A DNA stretch of 64,000 bases, from NCBI GenBank assembly GCA_017538365.1, contig JAFYIZ010000047.1, forward strand, positions 124,001 to 188,000, read 5' to 3'. The notes beneath the pieces were generated by a model that saw only the letters and a list, made by a program, of their open reading frames with translations, did not search any database and had not been told where the DNA came from. Both the position numbers and the translations under genes were made by a program. How positions within the stretch are numbered: position 1 is the first letter of the stretch; each line of letters starts with the position of its first letter. The DNA is from a bacterium. GTDB taxonomy: Bacteria > UBP6 > UBA1177. Positions 26,738-35,580 of this stretch are shown here, one piece after another.

Positions 26738-28534
26738 TTACAGCAATTCTTTCAACTGCTGCAGTTTTTCGGTAAAGATTTTTTCAAATGTTTTGTAGGG
26801 AGCGATATCGGTCATGTCGACGCCTGCGTCCTTGAGGATTTCAAGCGGCGGTTTGGATGTGCCGGCTTTCAGGAAACCGTTGATATACTGCTCTGCCGGG
26901 ATTTTTCCGCTTCTGACACCTTCTGCAAGCGAAAGTGCGCCGATGAAGCCGACAACATACTTGTAAACATAGTAGTTGTAGTAGAAGTGCGGAACAAAAG
27001 CCCACTCGTTTTTGTAGAGCTCATCAATTTTCATAAGGCCGTATTCTTCGCCGTAGTATCTGCTCAAAGTCTTGCCGTAAAGGTCGTTGAGGAAATCGGG
27101 GGTAAGAACTTCGCCCGCTTCGACTTTCTTGTAGATTCCGTCTTCGAATTCTGCAAACTGCATCTGTCTGAAAACGGTTGATCTTGCCATTTCAATGAAG
27201 TGGTTGAGGAGGAATTTCTTTTCTTCCTTATCCTGCGTCGTGTCAAGAAGGTGATTTATGAGCATTATTTCGTTGAAAGTACTTGCGACTTCGGCAACGA
27301 AAATGGTGTACTGCGACTTTTCGTATGGCTGGAACTTGTTGGAGTAGTACGAATGAATCGCGTGTCCCATTTCGTGAGCCAGAGTTGAAGCCGAATTGTA
27401 GTCGTCAATGTGATTGAGAAGGACGTAGGGATGCGTGTCGTAAGCCATGCCTTCCATGTATGCGCCGCTTACTTTTCCTTCATTCGGATAAATATCGACC
27501 CAGCCGTTTGCCGGGTCCATAGCGGTCGCGATTGCGTTTCTGTATTCTTCGGTCATGCAGGACATTGCCTGATTTACGAGTTTGACGGAATCTTCGTAGG
27601 TGTAGGCCTTGTTGTTTCCGCCTTTTACCATTGTTGCGTAAATATCGTGGTAGCCCTGATCAGGAATGTTGAGAACTTCTTTTTTGAGTGCCAAGTATTC
27701 GTGAAGTGCCGGCAGAATGGCGCGGACGTTGTCGCGCAGAGTGTAGAAGAAGCTCGACGGAAGCTCGTTTTCCTTCATTTCCTTATCGAGTGCGTCTGCA
27801 TAATGTCTGATTTTTGCGACGGTAGCATAATATTTTGTCTGGTAGTGGAGCATCTTCGAAATCGAATTTTTGTAGCTGTCGTAAGTTGTCCAGAACGCGT
27901 CGAAAACCTTTTTTCTCGTATCACGGTCGTCGCTCTGACGGTATTTTGCGTAAGTCTGGATATTTGCTTCCATTTTTTCGCCGTCGATTTCGATTTCGGG
28001 GAATTTCATATCAGTTGATGAGAATGTCGAATAGGTTTCGTATTCGCCGAGTGCGAGACCGCCGAACTCTGCCATGATTTTTTCTTCGGGTTCGCCCAAA
28101 GTGTGCGGCTTGTTCAGAAGAATCGCATCAAAGTATCTTGAAAAATCACTGAAATCGGGATCGTTTTTGAATTTGAGCAGCATCTCTTCGCTGTAGGAGA
28201 GAAGTTCCGGTTCAATGAAAGAACTTGCCGCAGCCAGTCTTGTCGTTGCCGCCGTTACCATGCCCGAAAGCTCCTGCCATCTGCTTACGCTCATGTCGAC
28301 GTCACGGTTTCTGTCGGCATAGCACTGAAGTTTAGCGCTTCTTCTCATCGCTTCGCTCGAAATTCTGAGCGCTTTGAGAAGGCTCTCTTTTTCGTTGAGT
28401 TTTCCTGCAAATTTCACGATTTCAGCTGCCGCTTTTTCGATAAGTTCAAACTCACTAGCGACCTCTTCATCGTTTTTGTAAAGGTGTTCGGTCTGCCAGA
28501 AATTTTTCGGATCGATCTCATTTCTTTTTTTCAT
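26738..28534 (-). CDS. pepF: oligoendopeptidase F (M3 family)
   Basis: 598 residues from the ATG at 28534, set by GAGGGG six bases upstream. A longer ORF upstream would run through the alaS-pepF promoter region and is rejected. The zinc site HEMGH is at residues 387-391 (LAHEMGHAIHSYY), with a downstream Glu in EVASTFNE. The family is a cytosolic zinc peptidase that cuts short peptides of about 7-17 residues. It is divergent from alaS with overlapping promoters. It may serve peptide utilisation with the POT-like transporter, but this is inference. Confidence 0.93.
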   Translation of the reverse strand: MKKRNEIDPKNFWQTEHLYKNDEEVASEFELIEKAAAEIVKFAGKLNEKESLLKALRISSEAMRRSAKLQCYADRNRDVDMSVSRWQELSGMVTAATTRLAAASSFIEPELLSYSEEMLLKFKNDPDFSDFSRYFDAILLNKPHTLGEPEEKIMAEFGGLALGEYETYSTFSSTDMKFPEIEIDGEKMEANIQTYAKYRQSDDRDTRKKVFDAFWTTYDSYKNSISKMLHYQTKYYATVAKIRHYADALDKEMKENELPSSFFYTLRDNVRAILPALHEYLALKKEVLNIPDQGYHDIYATMVKGGNNKAYTYEDSVKLVNQAMSCMTEEYRNAIATAMDPANGWVDIYPNEGKVSGAYMEGMAYDTHPYVLLNHIDDYNSASTLAHEMGHAIHSYYSNKFQPYEKSQYTIFVAEVASTFNEIMLINHLLDTTQDKEEKKFLLNHFIEMARSTVFRQMQFAEFEDGIYKKVEAGEVLTPDFLNDLYGKTLSRYYGEEYGLMKIDELYKNEWAFVPHFYYNYYVYKYVVGFIGALSLAEGVRSGKIPAEQYINGFLKAGTSKPPLEILKDAGVDMTDIAPYKTFEKIFTEKLQQLKELL

Positions 28535-28577
28535 TTTTTCCCCTCTAAAAAAATTGTCCATAAACAAATTGCGCGGC

Positions 28578-28605
28578 ATTATATTTTTTCTTGAGAAAAG
28601 CACAA
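28578..28605 (-). promoter_or_regulatory. pepF promoter
   Basis: Minus strand: TTGTGC (28605-28600), 16-bp spacer, perfect TATAAT (28583-28578), then GCCGCGC. Its spacer contains the -35 of alaS on the other strand. Confidence 0.6.
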
Positions 28606-28618
28606 ACAAAACTAAAAT
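28591..28618 (+). promoter_or_regulatory. alaS promoter
   Basis: TTGAGA (28591-28596), 16-bp spacer, TAAAAT (28613-28618), then CGCGCGA and a T-run before AAGGAGGG. It overlaps the divergent pepF promoter, so one polymerase probably excludes the other. Confidence 0.6.
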
Positions 28619-28648
28619 CGCGCGATTTTGTTTTTTAAGGAGGGAATT

Positions 28649-31273
28649 ATGGAAAACTGGACGATAGACAAAGTCAGAAGGACTTTTTTGGATTTCTTCA
28701 AGGCTAAAGGGCACACAGAAGTTGCAAGTTCGCCGCTTCTTCCGGCTGAAGACAAGACTCTTCTTTTCGCGAATGCCGGAATGAACCAGTTCAAAAAACT
28801 TTTTCTCGGGCTCGAGAAAAGAAGTTACACCCGTGCATGCAGCGCTCAGAAATGTGTGAGAGCGGGCGGAAAGCACAACGACCTTGAAAATGTCGGCTTC
28901 ACGACGCGTCACCACACATTTTTTGAGATGCTCGGAAACTTCTCTTTCGGTGACTACTTCAAGGAAGACGCGATAAAATATGCATGGGAGCTTGTCACTG
29001 AAGTTTTCAAACTCGACAAATCGCGCCTTTATGTCACCGTTTTCAGAGAGGATGACGAGGCCGAGCAGCTATGGCTCAAAAATACCGACGTTGACCCGAA
29101 ACATATTTTCCGTCTCGACGAACACGACAACTTCTGGCAGATGGGCGATACCGGTCCGTGCGGCCCGTGCAGCGAGATCCACTACGATCTGGGCGAAGGC
29201 TTCAAAGTTGAAAAGCCTTTCTTCGACAACGGAATGCCCGATTTCGACTGCGGCAGATTCGTAGAGATCTGGAACCTCGTTTTCATGCAGTTCAACCGCG
29301 ACGAGAGCGGCAAACTGACTCCGCTCCCGAAGCCGAATATCGATACCGGAATGGGGCTTGAGAGGATAACTTCGATACTCAACGGCAAACTTTCGAACTA
29401 TGAGATCGATGTTTTCCAGGATCTCATTCATTTCACCGAAGATCTGCTCGGGAAAACAGTTCCGGCTGAATTCCGTTCAAGTCTCAACGTAATCGCAGAC
29501 CACGCGAGAAGCACTTCTTTCCTCATCGCAGACACGATCACGCCGTCGAACGAGGGAAGGGGATATGTTCTCCGCAGGATCATGCGCCGCGCCATCAGAC
29601 ACGGCCACAAACTCGGTTTCAACGGCCTTTTCTTCTGGAAAGTCTGCGGCGAAGTCATCAAAATCATGGGTGAGCACTATCCCGAACTTGTCGAAAAATC
29701 AGAACTCATCCTCAATATCGTCCGTGACGAGGAATCGCGCTTCAGACAGACGCTCGACAAAGGTCTTGCGCTTCTTGATGACGGAATAAAAGAGATGCTT
29801 GCAAGCGGCAGAAAGGAATTCCCCGGTGAGCTCGTCTTCAAACTTTACGACACTTACGGATTCCCGTCAGACCTCACCGAGACGATACTTGAAGAGAAGG
29901 GATTTTCCTTCAATCAGGCTGAATACGAAAAGGCGATGCAGGAGCAGAAACTCCGCGGCAAGGCTTCGTGGAGCGCAAAAATGGATTCCAAAAAGCTTTC
30001 TGCGGTCAAGGAACTTCTTGACGGCGGCATGAAGGAGCCCGTTTTCAAAGGTTACGATGTCGAAGAGTGCGAAGGAAAGATAGTTGCCCTTTTTGACGAT
30101 GAATTTACGAAAAAAGAGAGCGTAAGCTACGGAAACTGCTACGCTATTTTTGATCCGGTAGTTTTCTATGCCGAATCGGGCGGTCAGCTTGCCGATCTCG
30201 GTACAGTTTCGATAAACGGCAAGATCGCGGCAAAAGTCATCGATGTCATAAAAGTTCACGATATAAAAGTCGCTAAACTTGAAGTGCTTGATATCCTTAA
30301 TGAAAATGTAACTGCTTTGCAGGAGATCGACCACGAGAGAAGATCAGCTACAAGGCGCAATCACTCGGCGACGCACCTTCTTCACAACGCTTTGAAGAAA
30401 GTTTTGGGACCTCACGTCAACCAGGCTGGTTCGCTTGTCGGCCCCGAAAGGCTCCGTTTTGACTTCAACCACTTTCAGGCTATGACCAAAGAAGAACTTA
30501 AAAAGGTCGAGACCGAAGTAAACCGCATGATCGAGGCAAACTCCCCGCAGAATACCGTCGTAAAAGGGATCGAAGAGGCTAAGAAAGAGGGCGCGATGGC
30601 TCTTTTCGGCGAAAAATACGGTGAAAACGTCCGTGTCGTAACGATGGGAGACAGCAAGGAACTCTGCGGCGGAACCCACGTAAAAGCGACTGGTGACATC
30701 GGTCTTTTCAAGATCGTTAAAGAAGAAGGGATCGCAGCTGGAGTCCGCAGGATCGAGGCTGTTACAGGGCTCGGCGCACTTGCTCTTTTCCAGGAATACG
30801 ACGAAACGATCAATGCGATATCCGAAATGACGGGAAGCGAAAAAGCGCTCGTTCTCAAAGGTGTTGAAAAGCAGATCGAAACGGCAAAACAGCTCTCGCG
30901 CGACCTCAAGGAAGCAGGCAGAAAACTTGCCGCGATGCAGACTTCCTCTCTTGAACCAATATGCGAAAAAGACGGCACCAAGATCTTTGCGATAAATTCG
31001 GGCAAAAACCGCGCCGAATCGCTTGAACTCGTCGATTCTCTCAAAGCGAAGTTCGATAACGCCGTTATTGCGGTAGTCGGCGACGATGCAGGCAAAGCAC
31101 TCGTAATAATTTCTGCTACAGGAGCTGCAAAAACCAAATTCCACGCAGGAAACATCCTCAAAAACATACTGGCTGAATTCGGCGGCCGCGGCGGAGGCAA
31201 ACCTGACATGGCTCAGGGCGGAGCACCCGCGGTTGATTTCAATAAGTTCTCGGAATTATTGAAGAATATCTAA
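28649..31273 (+). CDS. alaS: alanyl-tRNA synthetase
   Basis: 874 residues, the normal length. This class II synthetase charges tRNA-Ala and edits mischarged Ser and Gly. The N-terminal catalytic domain has FANAGMNQFK and TRHHTFFEMLGNFSFGDYF. The editing domain shows the zinc motif HSATH (His572, His576) with CGGTH (Cys673, His677). The C-terminal DHHA1-type domain ends in GGRGGGKPDMAQGG. AAGGAGGG four bases upstream sets the ATG at 28649; an upstream TTG start is rejected. Confidence 0.96.
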   Translation: MENWTIDKVRRTFLDFFKAKGHTEVASSPLLPAEDKTLLFANAGMNQFKKLFLGLEKRSYTRACSAQKCVRAGGKHNDLENVGFTTRHHTFFEMLGNFSFGDYFKEDAIKYAWELVTEVFKLDKSRLYVTVFREDDEAEQLWLKNTDVDPKHIFRLDEHDNFWQMGDTGPCGPCSEIHYDLGEGFKVEKPFFDNGMPDFDCGRFVEIWNLVFMQFNRDESGKLTPLPKPNIDTGMGLERITSILNGKLSNYEIDVFQDLIHFTEDLLGKTVPAEFRSSLNVIADHARSTSFLIADTITPSNEGRGYVLRRIMRRAIRHGHKLGFNGLFFWKVCGEVIKIMGEHYPELVEKSELILNIVRDEESRFRQTLDKGLALLDDGIKEMLASGRKEFPGELVFKLYDTYGFPSDLTETILEEKGFSFNQAEYEKAMQEQKLRGKASWSAKMDSKKLSAVKELLDGGMKEPVFKGYDVEECEGKIVALFDDEFTKKESVSYGNCYAIFDPVVFYAESGGQLADLGTVSINGKIAAKVIDVIKVHDIKVAKLEVLDILNENVTALQEIDHERRSATRRNHSATHLLHNALKKVLGPHVNQAGSLVGPERLRFDFNHFQAMTKEELKKVETEVNRMIEANSPQNTVVKGIEEAKKEGAMALFGEKYGENVRVVTMGDSKELCGGTHVKATGDIGLFKIVKEEGIAAGVRRIEAVTGLGALALFQEYDETINAISEMTGSEKALVLKGVEKQIETAKQLSRDLKEAGRKLAAMQTSSLEPICEKDGTKIFAINSGKNRAESLELVDSLKAKFDNAVIAVVGDDAGKALVIISATGAAKTKFHAGNILKNILAEFGGRGGGKPDMAQGGAPAVDFNKFSELLKNI

Positions 31274-31280
31274 ATCAATA

Positions 31281-31320
31281 TCGATATAACGATATCTCGA
31301 TATCTCGATATATCGAGATT
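31281..31320. repeat. palindrome-rich spacer motif
   Basis: Runs of GATATCTCGATAT units end in the perfect 18-bp palindrome at 31302-31319 (ATCTCGATATATCGAGAT). The 14-mer at 31291-31304 also occurs inside the TonB-family gene. It lies between the stops of alaS and the small coupled gene. Confidence 0.6.
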
Positions 31321-31450
31321 AAAACAAGGCAATAATCTTATTTATAAGTTCAACATTGAATTTGTGGATAACCGGAAGAGTATCGCTTATCCCTAGGATT
31401 ATCGTGATAAAAATGGAAACCATCAGGACGATGAGGAACTTTTTTTTCAT
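31319..31450 (-). CDS. 43-residue single-helix membrane peptide coupled to purQ
   Basis: The ATG (31450-31448) overlaps the TGA of purQ as ATGA, and the frame stays open for 43 codons to TAA. The product starts with three lysines after Met, then a hydrophobic helix of about 16 residues (FLIVLMVSIFITIILG), then a short polar tail (about 22 residues) with a weakly hydrophobic end. The 4-bp overlap is the classic sign of translational coupling and makes a chance ORF less likely. Function unknown; its composition resembles small inner-membrane proteins. Confidence 0.5.
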   Translation of the reverse strand: MKKKFLIVLMVSIFITIILGISDTLPVIHKFNVELINKIIALF

Positions 31451-32241
31451 AATTTTTCTCTGACGTATTTAACCGCGTTGGAGAAGATTTTAAGTCCGAG
31501 TGCTTCCGGCATTTTGTCCATTCTTGTCCACTCGGGATGCTGTGTTCCGTTGATGAAAACTTCGGGGTGTGGCATCATGCCGAGAACATTGCCTCTTTTG
31601 TTGGTGATTCCCGCGATCGCAAGTTCCGAGCCGTTCGGGTTTTCGGGGTAGTTCTGCGTAATCTCTCCGTTTTTATCGACATACTGGAACGCGATCATGT
31701 TTCCTTCTTTTATCATGCGGAGGTCGTGCTGCTGCGCGATGAATTTGCCTTCGCCGTGGCGTATCGCGACATCGAAAATATCGATTCCTTCAAGGAAAGG
31801 CGAGGGATTGTTCGGGTTTGCCTTGATGCGGACCCATCTGTCCTCGTATTTCGCCGAGTCGTTGTGTGTGAGTGTTGCGACCTGTTTTTTGAAAACTTCC
31901 TTTTCGTCTCCCGGAAGAACGCCCATTTTGACGAGAGTCTGGAAGCCGTTGCAGATACCGATGACGAGTTTGCCGTCAAGTATGAACTTTTTGAGCTTTT
32001 CGCCCATCTCTTTTTTGACTTTGAGCCCTAAGACTCTGCCCGAAGCGATGTGGTCACCGAACGAAAATCCGCCGGGAAAGACCATGATCTGGAAATCTTC
32101 GGGATTGACTTCGCCGTTTACGACGCGGTTGACGTGGACTCTTTCGATCCTGTCTGCACCTGCAGCCTCAAAAGCCCAACCCGTCTCGACATCGCAGTTG
32201 ATGCCGTAGCCTGTAAGTATCAGAACGCTCACTTTTTCCAT
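31447..32241 (-). CDS. purQ: FGAM synthase subunit I (glutamine amidotransferase)
   Basis: 264 residues. It supplies ammonia from glutamine to make formylglycinamidine ribonucleotide in purine synthesis; normally it works with PurL and PurS, which are not in the window. The class I amidotransferase nucleophile is Cys97 in GICNGFQTL, and MPHPE near the C-terminus holds the catalytic His and Glu. It is somewhat longer than Bacillus PurQ (227). GGAGGG sets the ATG at 32241; the ORF extends further but starts inside the promoter. A small ORF follows with ATGA overlap. Confidence 0.93.
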   Translation of the reverse strand: MEKVSVLILTGYGINCDVETGWAFEAAGADRIERVHVNRVVNGEVNPEDFQIMVFPGGFSFGDHIASGRVLGLKVKKEMGEKLKKFILDGKLVIGICNGFQTLVKMGVLPGDEKEVFKKQVATLTHNDSAKYEDRWVRIKANPNNPSPFLEGIDIFDVAIRHGEGKFIAQQHDLRMIKEGNMIAFQYVDKNGEITQNYPENPNGSELAIAGITNKRGNVLGMMPHPEVFINGTQHPEWTRMDKMPEALGLKIFSNAVKYVREKL

Positions 32242-32268
32242 AAATCCCTCCATTAAAAAAACCGCGGG

Positions 32269-32296
32269 AATATAGCACAATAATGGATGATTGCAA
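32269..32296 (-). promoter_or_regulatory. purQ promoter
   Basis: Minus strand: TTGCAA (32296-32291), 16-bp spacer, TATATT (32274-32269), then CCCGCGG and a run of seven T. Confidence 0.6.
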
Positions 32297-32307
32297 ACTT
32301 TGAAGGC

Positions 32308-32334
32308 AAAAAAAAGGCGGCCTTTCGACCGCCT
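32308..32334 (-). terminator. Rho-independent terminator after groEL
   Basis: On the minus strand an 8-bp stem (AGGCGGTC with GGCCGCCT, one G-T pair) closes a GAAA tetraloop and is followed directly by eight T. It ends the groES-groEL unit. Confidence 0.85.
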
Positions 32335-32358
32335 GATATTAAAGAGAAGGAGGTTAGA

Positions 32359-34041
<1,683 letters not shown>

Positions 34042-34045
34042 TTAC

Positions 34046-34333
34046 TTATTCAACAACTGCAAGGATGTCGTCTTCTCTGAGGATAAGGTGTTCCTCGCCG
34101 CCGATCTTTACTTCGGTGCCGCTGTATTTGCCGAAAAGGACTTTGTCACCGACTTTTACCTGCATCGGCTGTCTCGTGCCGTTGTCAAGCATTTTGCCTG
34201 TGCCGACAGCTATTACTTCAGCTTCTACCGGTTTTTCTTTCGCGGTGTCGGGGATGATGATCCCGCCGAGTGTTTTTGTTTCGCTTTCTACTCTCTTAAC
34301 GATGACTCTGTCGTTCAAAGGTTTAAGTGTCAT
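34046..34333 (-). CDS. groS: co-chaperonin GroES (10 kDa)
   Basis: 95 residues. It caps the GroEL ring. [14 protein letters not shown] opens the protein, and the mobile loop carries [12 protein letters not shown] with the Gly-Gly-Ile-Ile contact. GGAGG five bases upstream sets the ATG at 34333; the four-codon longer ORF is rejected. First gene of groES-groEL. Confidence 0.97.
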   Translation of the reverse strand: MTLKPLNDRVIVKRVESETKTLGGIIIPDTAKEKPVEAEVIAVGTGKMLDNGTRQPMQVKVGDKVLFGKYSGTEVKIGGEEHLILREDDILAVVE

Positions 34334-34403
34334 AATTTCCTCCAATATAAAAAGTTAAATAAAATTAACAACATCGGGGAATTTCTTCCCGAAAGCGCCC
34401 TTA

Positions 34404-34430
34404 TTTATAAGCATAAAAAACGAGAGTCAA
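34404..34430 (-). promoter_or_regulatory. groES-groEL promoter
   Basis: Minus strand: TTGACT (34430-34425), 15-bp spacer, TATAAA (34409-34404), then GGGCGC. The leader of about 65 bases holds a small hairpin (about 34374-34392; CGGG..CCCG). No CIRCE or clear heat-shock sigma site is seen. Confidence 0.45.
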
Positions 34431-34482
34431 GGGAGAAAATGAAAAATTTTTTTGAGGTCTTATCCCATAAGAGTTTCATGAA

Positions 34483-34743
34483 CTAATCCTCAATCAGTTC
34501 GTGCTCGCGCAACTTAGCTTTTCCAGAATCGATCTCGCTGATTACTTTCTTCAAATAATTCATGTTGGACTCGGAATAAAAAGGATCGACCGAAACCTCG
34601 AACGGGATTCTTTTTTCGCGGGTCATCTTTTTTGCAAAGATCGTGAACGCTGTCGTTATGTTCATTCCGAGCTCCTGACAGGTCTGCTCCATGTTTTGTT
34701 TCAAGTCTTCATCCATTCTAAAATTAACTAATGTCTGTGCCAT
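34483..34743 (-). CDS. orphan RelB/DinJ-type antitoxin
   Basis: 86 residues from ATG at 34743, set by GGAGG. The N-terminal ribbon-helix-helix (LVNFRMDEDLK then MNITTAFTIFAKK) binds operator DNA; DPFYSESNM and the C-terminal EHELIED match the DinJ/RelB family, which neutralises YafQ- or RelE-type mRNA-cleaving toxins. Normally the toxin gene overlaps or follows the stop. Here only a 24-codon ORF (34479-34405) follows before groES, so the toxin is missing. The gene may be a remnant of a transferred module or a stand-alone regulator. Confidence 0.88.
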   Translation of the reverse strand: MAQTLVNFRMDEDLKQNMEQTCQELGMNITTAFTIFAKKMTREKRIPFEVSVDPFYSESNMNYLKKVISEIDSGKAKLREHELIED

Positions 34744-34825
34744 GTTGATTACCTCCGTCAATGTTTTAGCACGCTGGTTTGAAATCATGGTAATCTACAG
34801 CGCTCCGAAAAAACCGATCATCTTG

Positions 34826-34853
34826 TTGACCTCGGCAAAATGATAATTACAAT
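34826..34853 (+). promoter_or_regulatory. promoter of the Ntn-hydrolase gene
   Basis: TTGACC (34826-34831), 16-bp spacer, TACAAT (34848-34853), then CCGGCGG. Confidence 0.6.
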
Positions 34854-34879
34854 CCGGCGGTTCTGTTCACGGAGGAAAT

Positions 34880-35572
34880 ATGTGCACCAGTATCATTTCA
34901 AACAGAAATAAGACGATAGTCGGATGGAATCTCGATATTCTCGATATGGAGCATCGGGTGCGGACCGACAAACTCGGGGTATATATCGAAATAAACGACC
35001 CTAAGGAAGGCTGGCTGCCGCTCTTCGGGGCGAATTCGCGCGGTGATTTCGTGGGGATGCCGACTTGCTGGCCGTTTGACAAAAGGAGCGATCCTGTCGG
35101 CGGGGAAAACCACATCATTCTCTTGGATATCGACCTGCTTTTGATGAAAAAAACGCTGACTGAGATCAAAGAGATTGCGGGATCGGGCAGGGTCTGCAGT
35201 GTGCTGGGCATTACGTTCATGTCGTCGCTTTCAGATGCTGATGGAAATATCCTGCAGATAGTTCCGGGGCAGGGCTGCATGTATTTCCAGAAGCCAAAAT
35301 ACAAGGTGATGACGAACTTTTCACCTTACAAAATGGATAGTGAGACTCATCCGTGGATGGGGTGGGACCGCTATCAGAAGGCGAGTGAGATGCTTGAGGC
35401 GGCAAGCGACGGTTTCGATGTCAAAGATTGCTTTGCAATACTCAGGGAAGTCTCTCAGACAGTGTGCCCGACAGTAGTTTCAATGGTCTATGACGTGACG
35501 GAAAGAACTGTTTACTGGTGCGAAAAGAGAATTTGGGATCATTTGGAAAAGTTTGATTTCAGGAATATTTGA
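34880..35572 (+). CDS. Ntn-hydrolase, C45/choloylglycine hydrolase-like
   Basis: 230 residues. The start is Met-Cys-Thr-Ser (Cys2), so removing Met exposes a nucleophilic cysteine, as in acyl-coenzyme A:6-APA acyltransferase and linear amide hydrolases of the C45/C59 group. GENHIILLDID and ADGNILQIVPGQG fit the family core. It is short compared with conjugated bile-salt hydrolases (about 320). The substrate is unknown. GGAGG precedes the ATG. It is a single gene, convergent with the ABC-F gene; the stops lie 8 bp apart. Confidence 0.8.
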   Translation: MCTSIISNRNKTIVGWNLDILDMEHRVRTDKLGVYIEINDPKEGWLPLFGANSRGDFVGMPTCWPFDKRSDPVGGENHIILLDIDLLLMKKTLTEIKEIAGSGRVCSVLGITFMSSLSDADGNILQIVPGQGCMYFQKPKYKVMTNFSPYKMDSETHPWMGWDRYQKASEMLEAASDGFDVKDCFAILREVSQTVCPTVVSMVYDVTERTVYWCEKRIWDHLEKFDFRNI

Positions 35573-35580
35573 TTTCGAGA

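Noticed and set aside
28535-28915. 127-residue N-terminal extension of PepF
   Set aside because: It crosses the alaS start and both promoters and has no family similarity; GAGGGG marks the ATG at 28534.
30344-31209. Two long minus-strand ORFs opposite alaS
   Set aside because: Shadow frames of a certain gene caused by its codon usage.
34405-34479. 24-codon ORF as the missing toxin
   Set aside because: Too short, no toxin motif, and it overlaps the groES promoter.
34334-34482. CIRCE element before groES
   Set aside because: No TTAGCACTC-N9-GAGTGCTAA-like pair is present.
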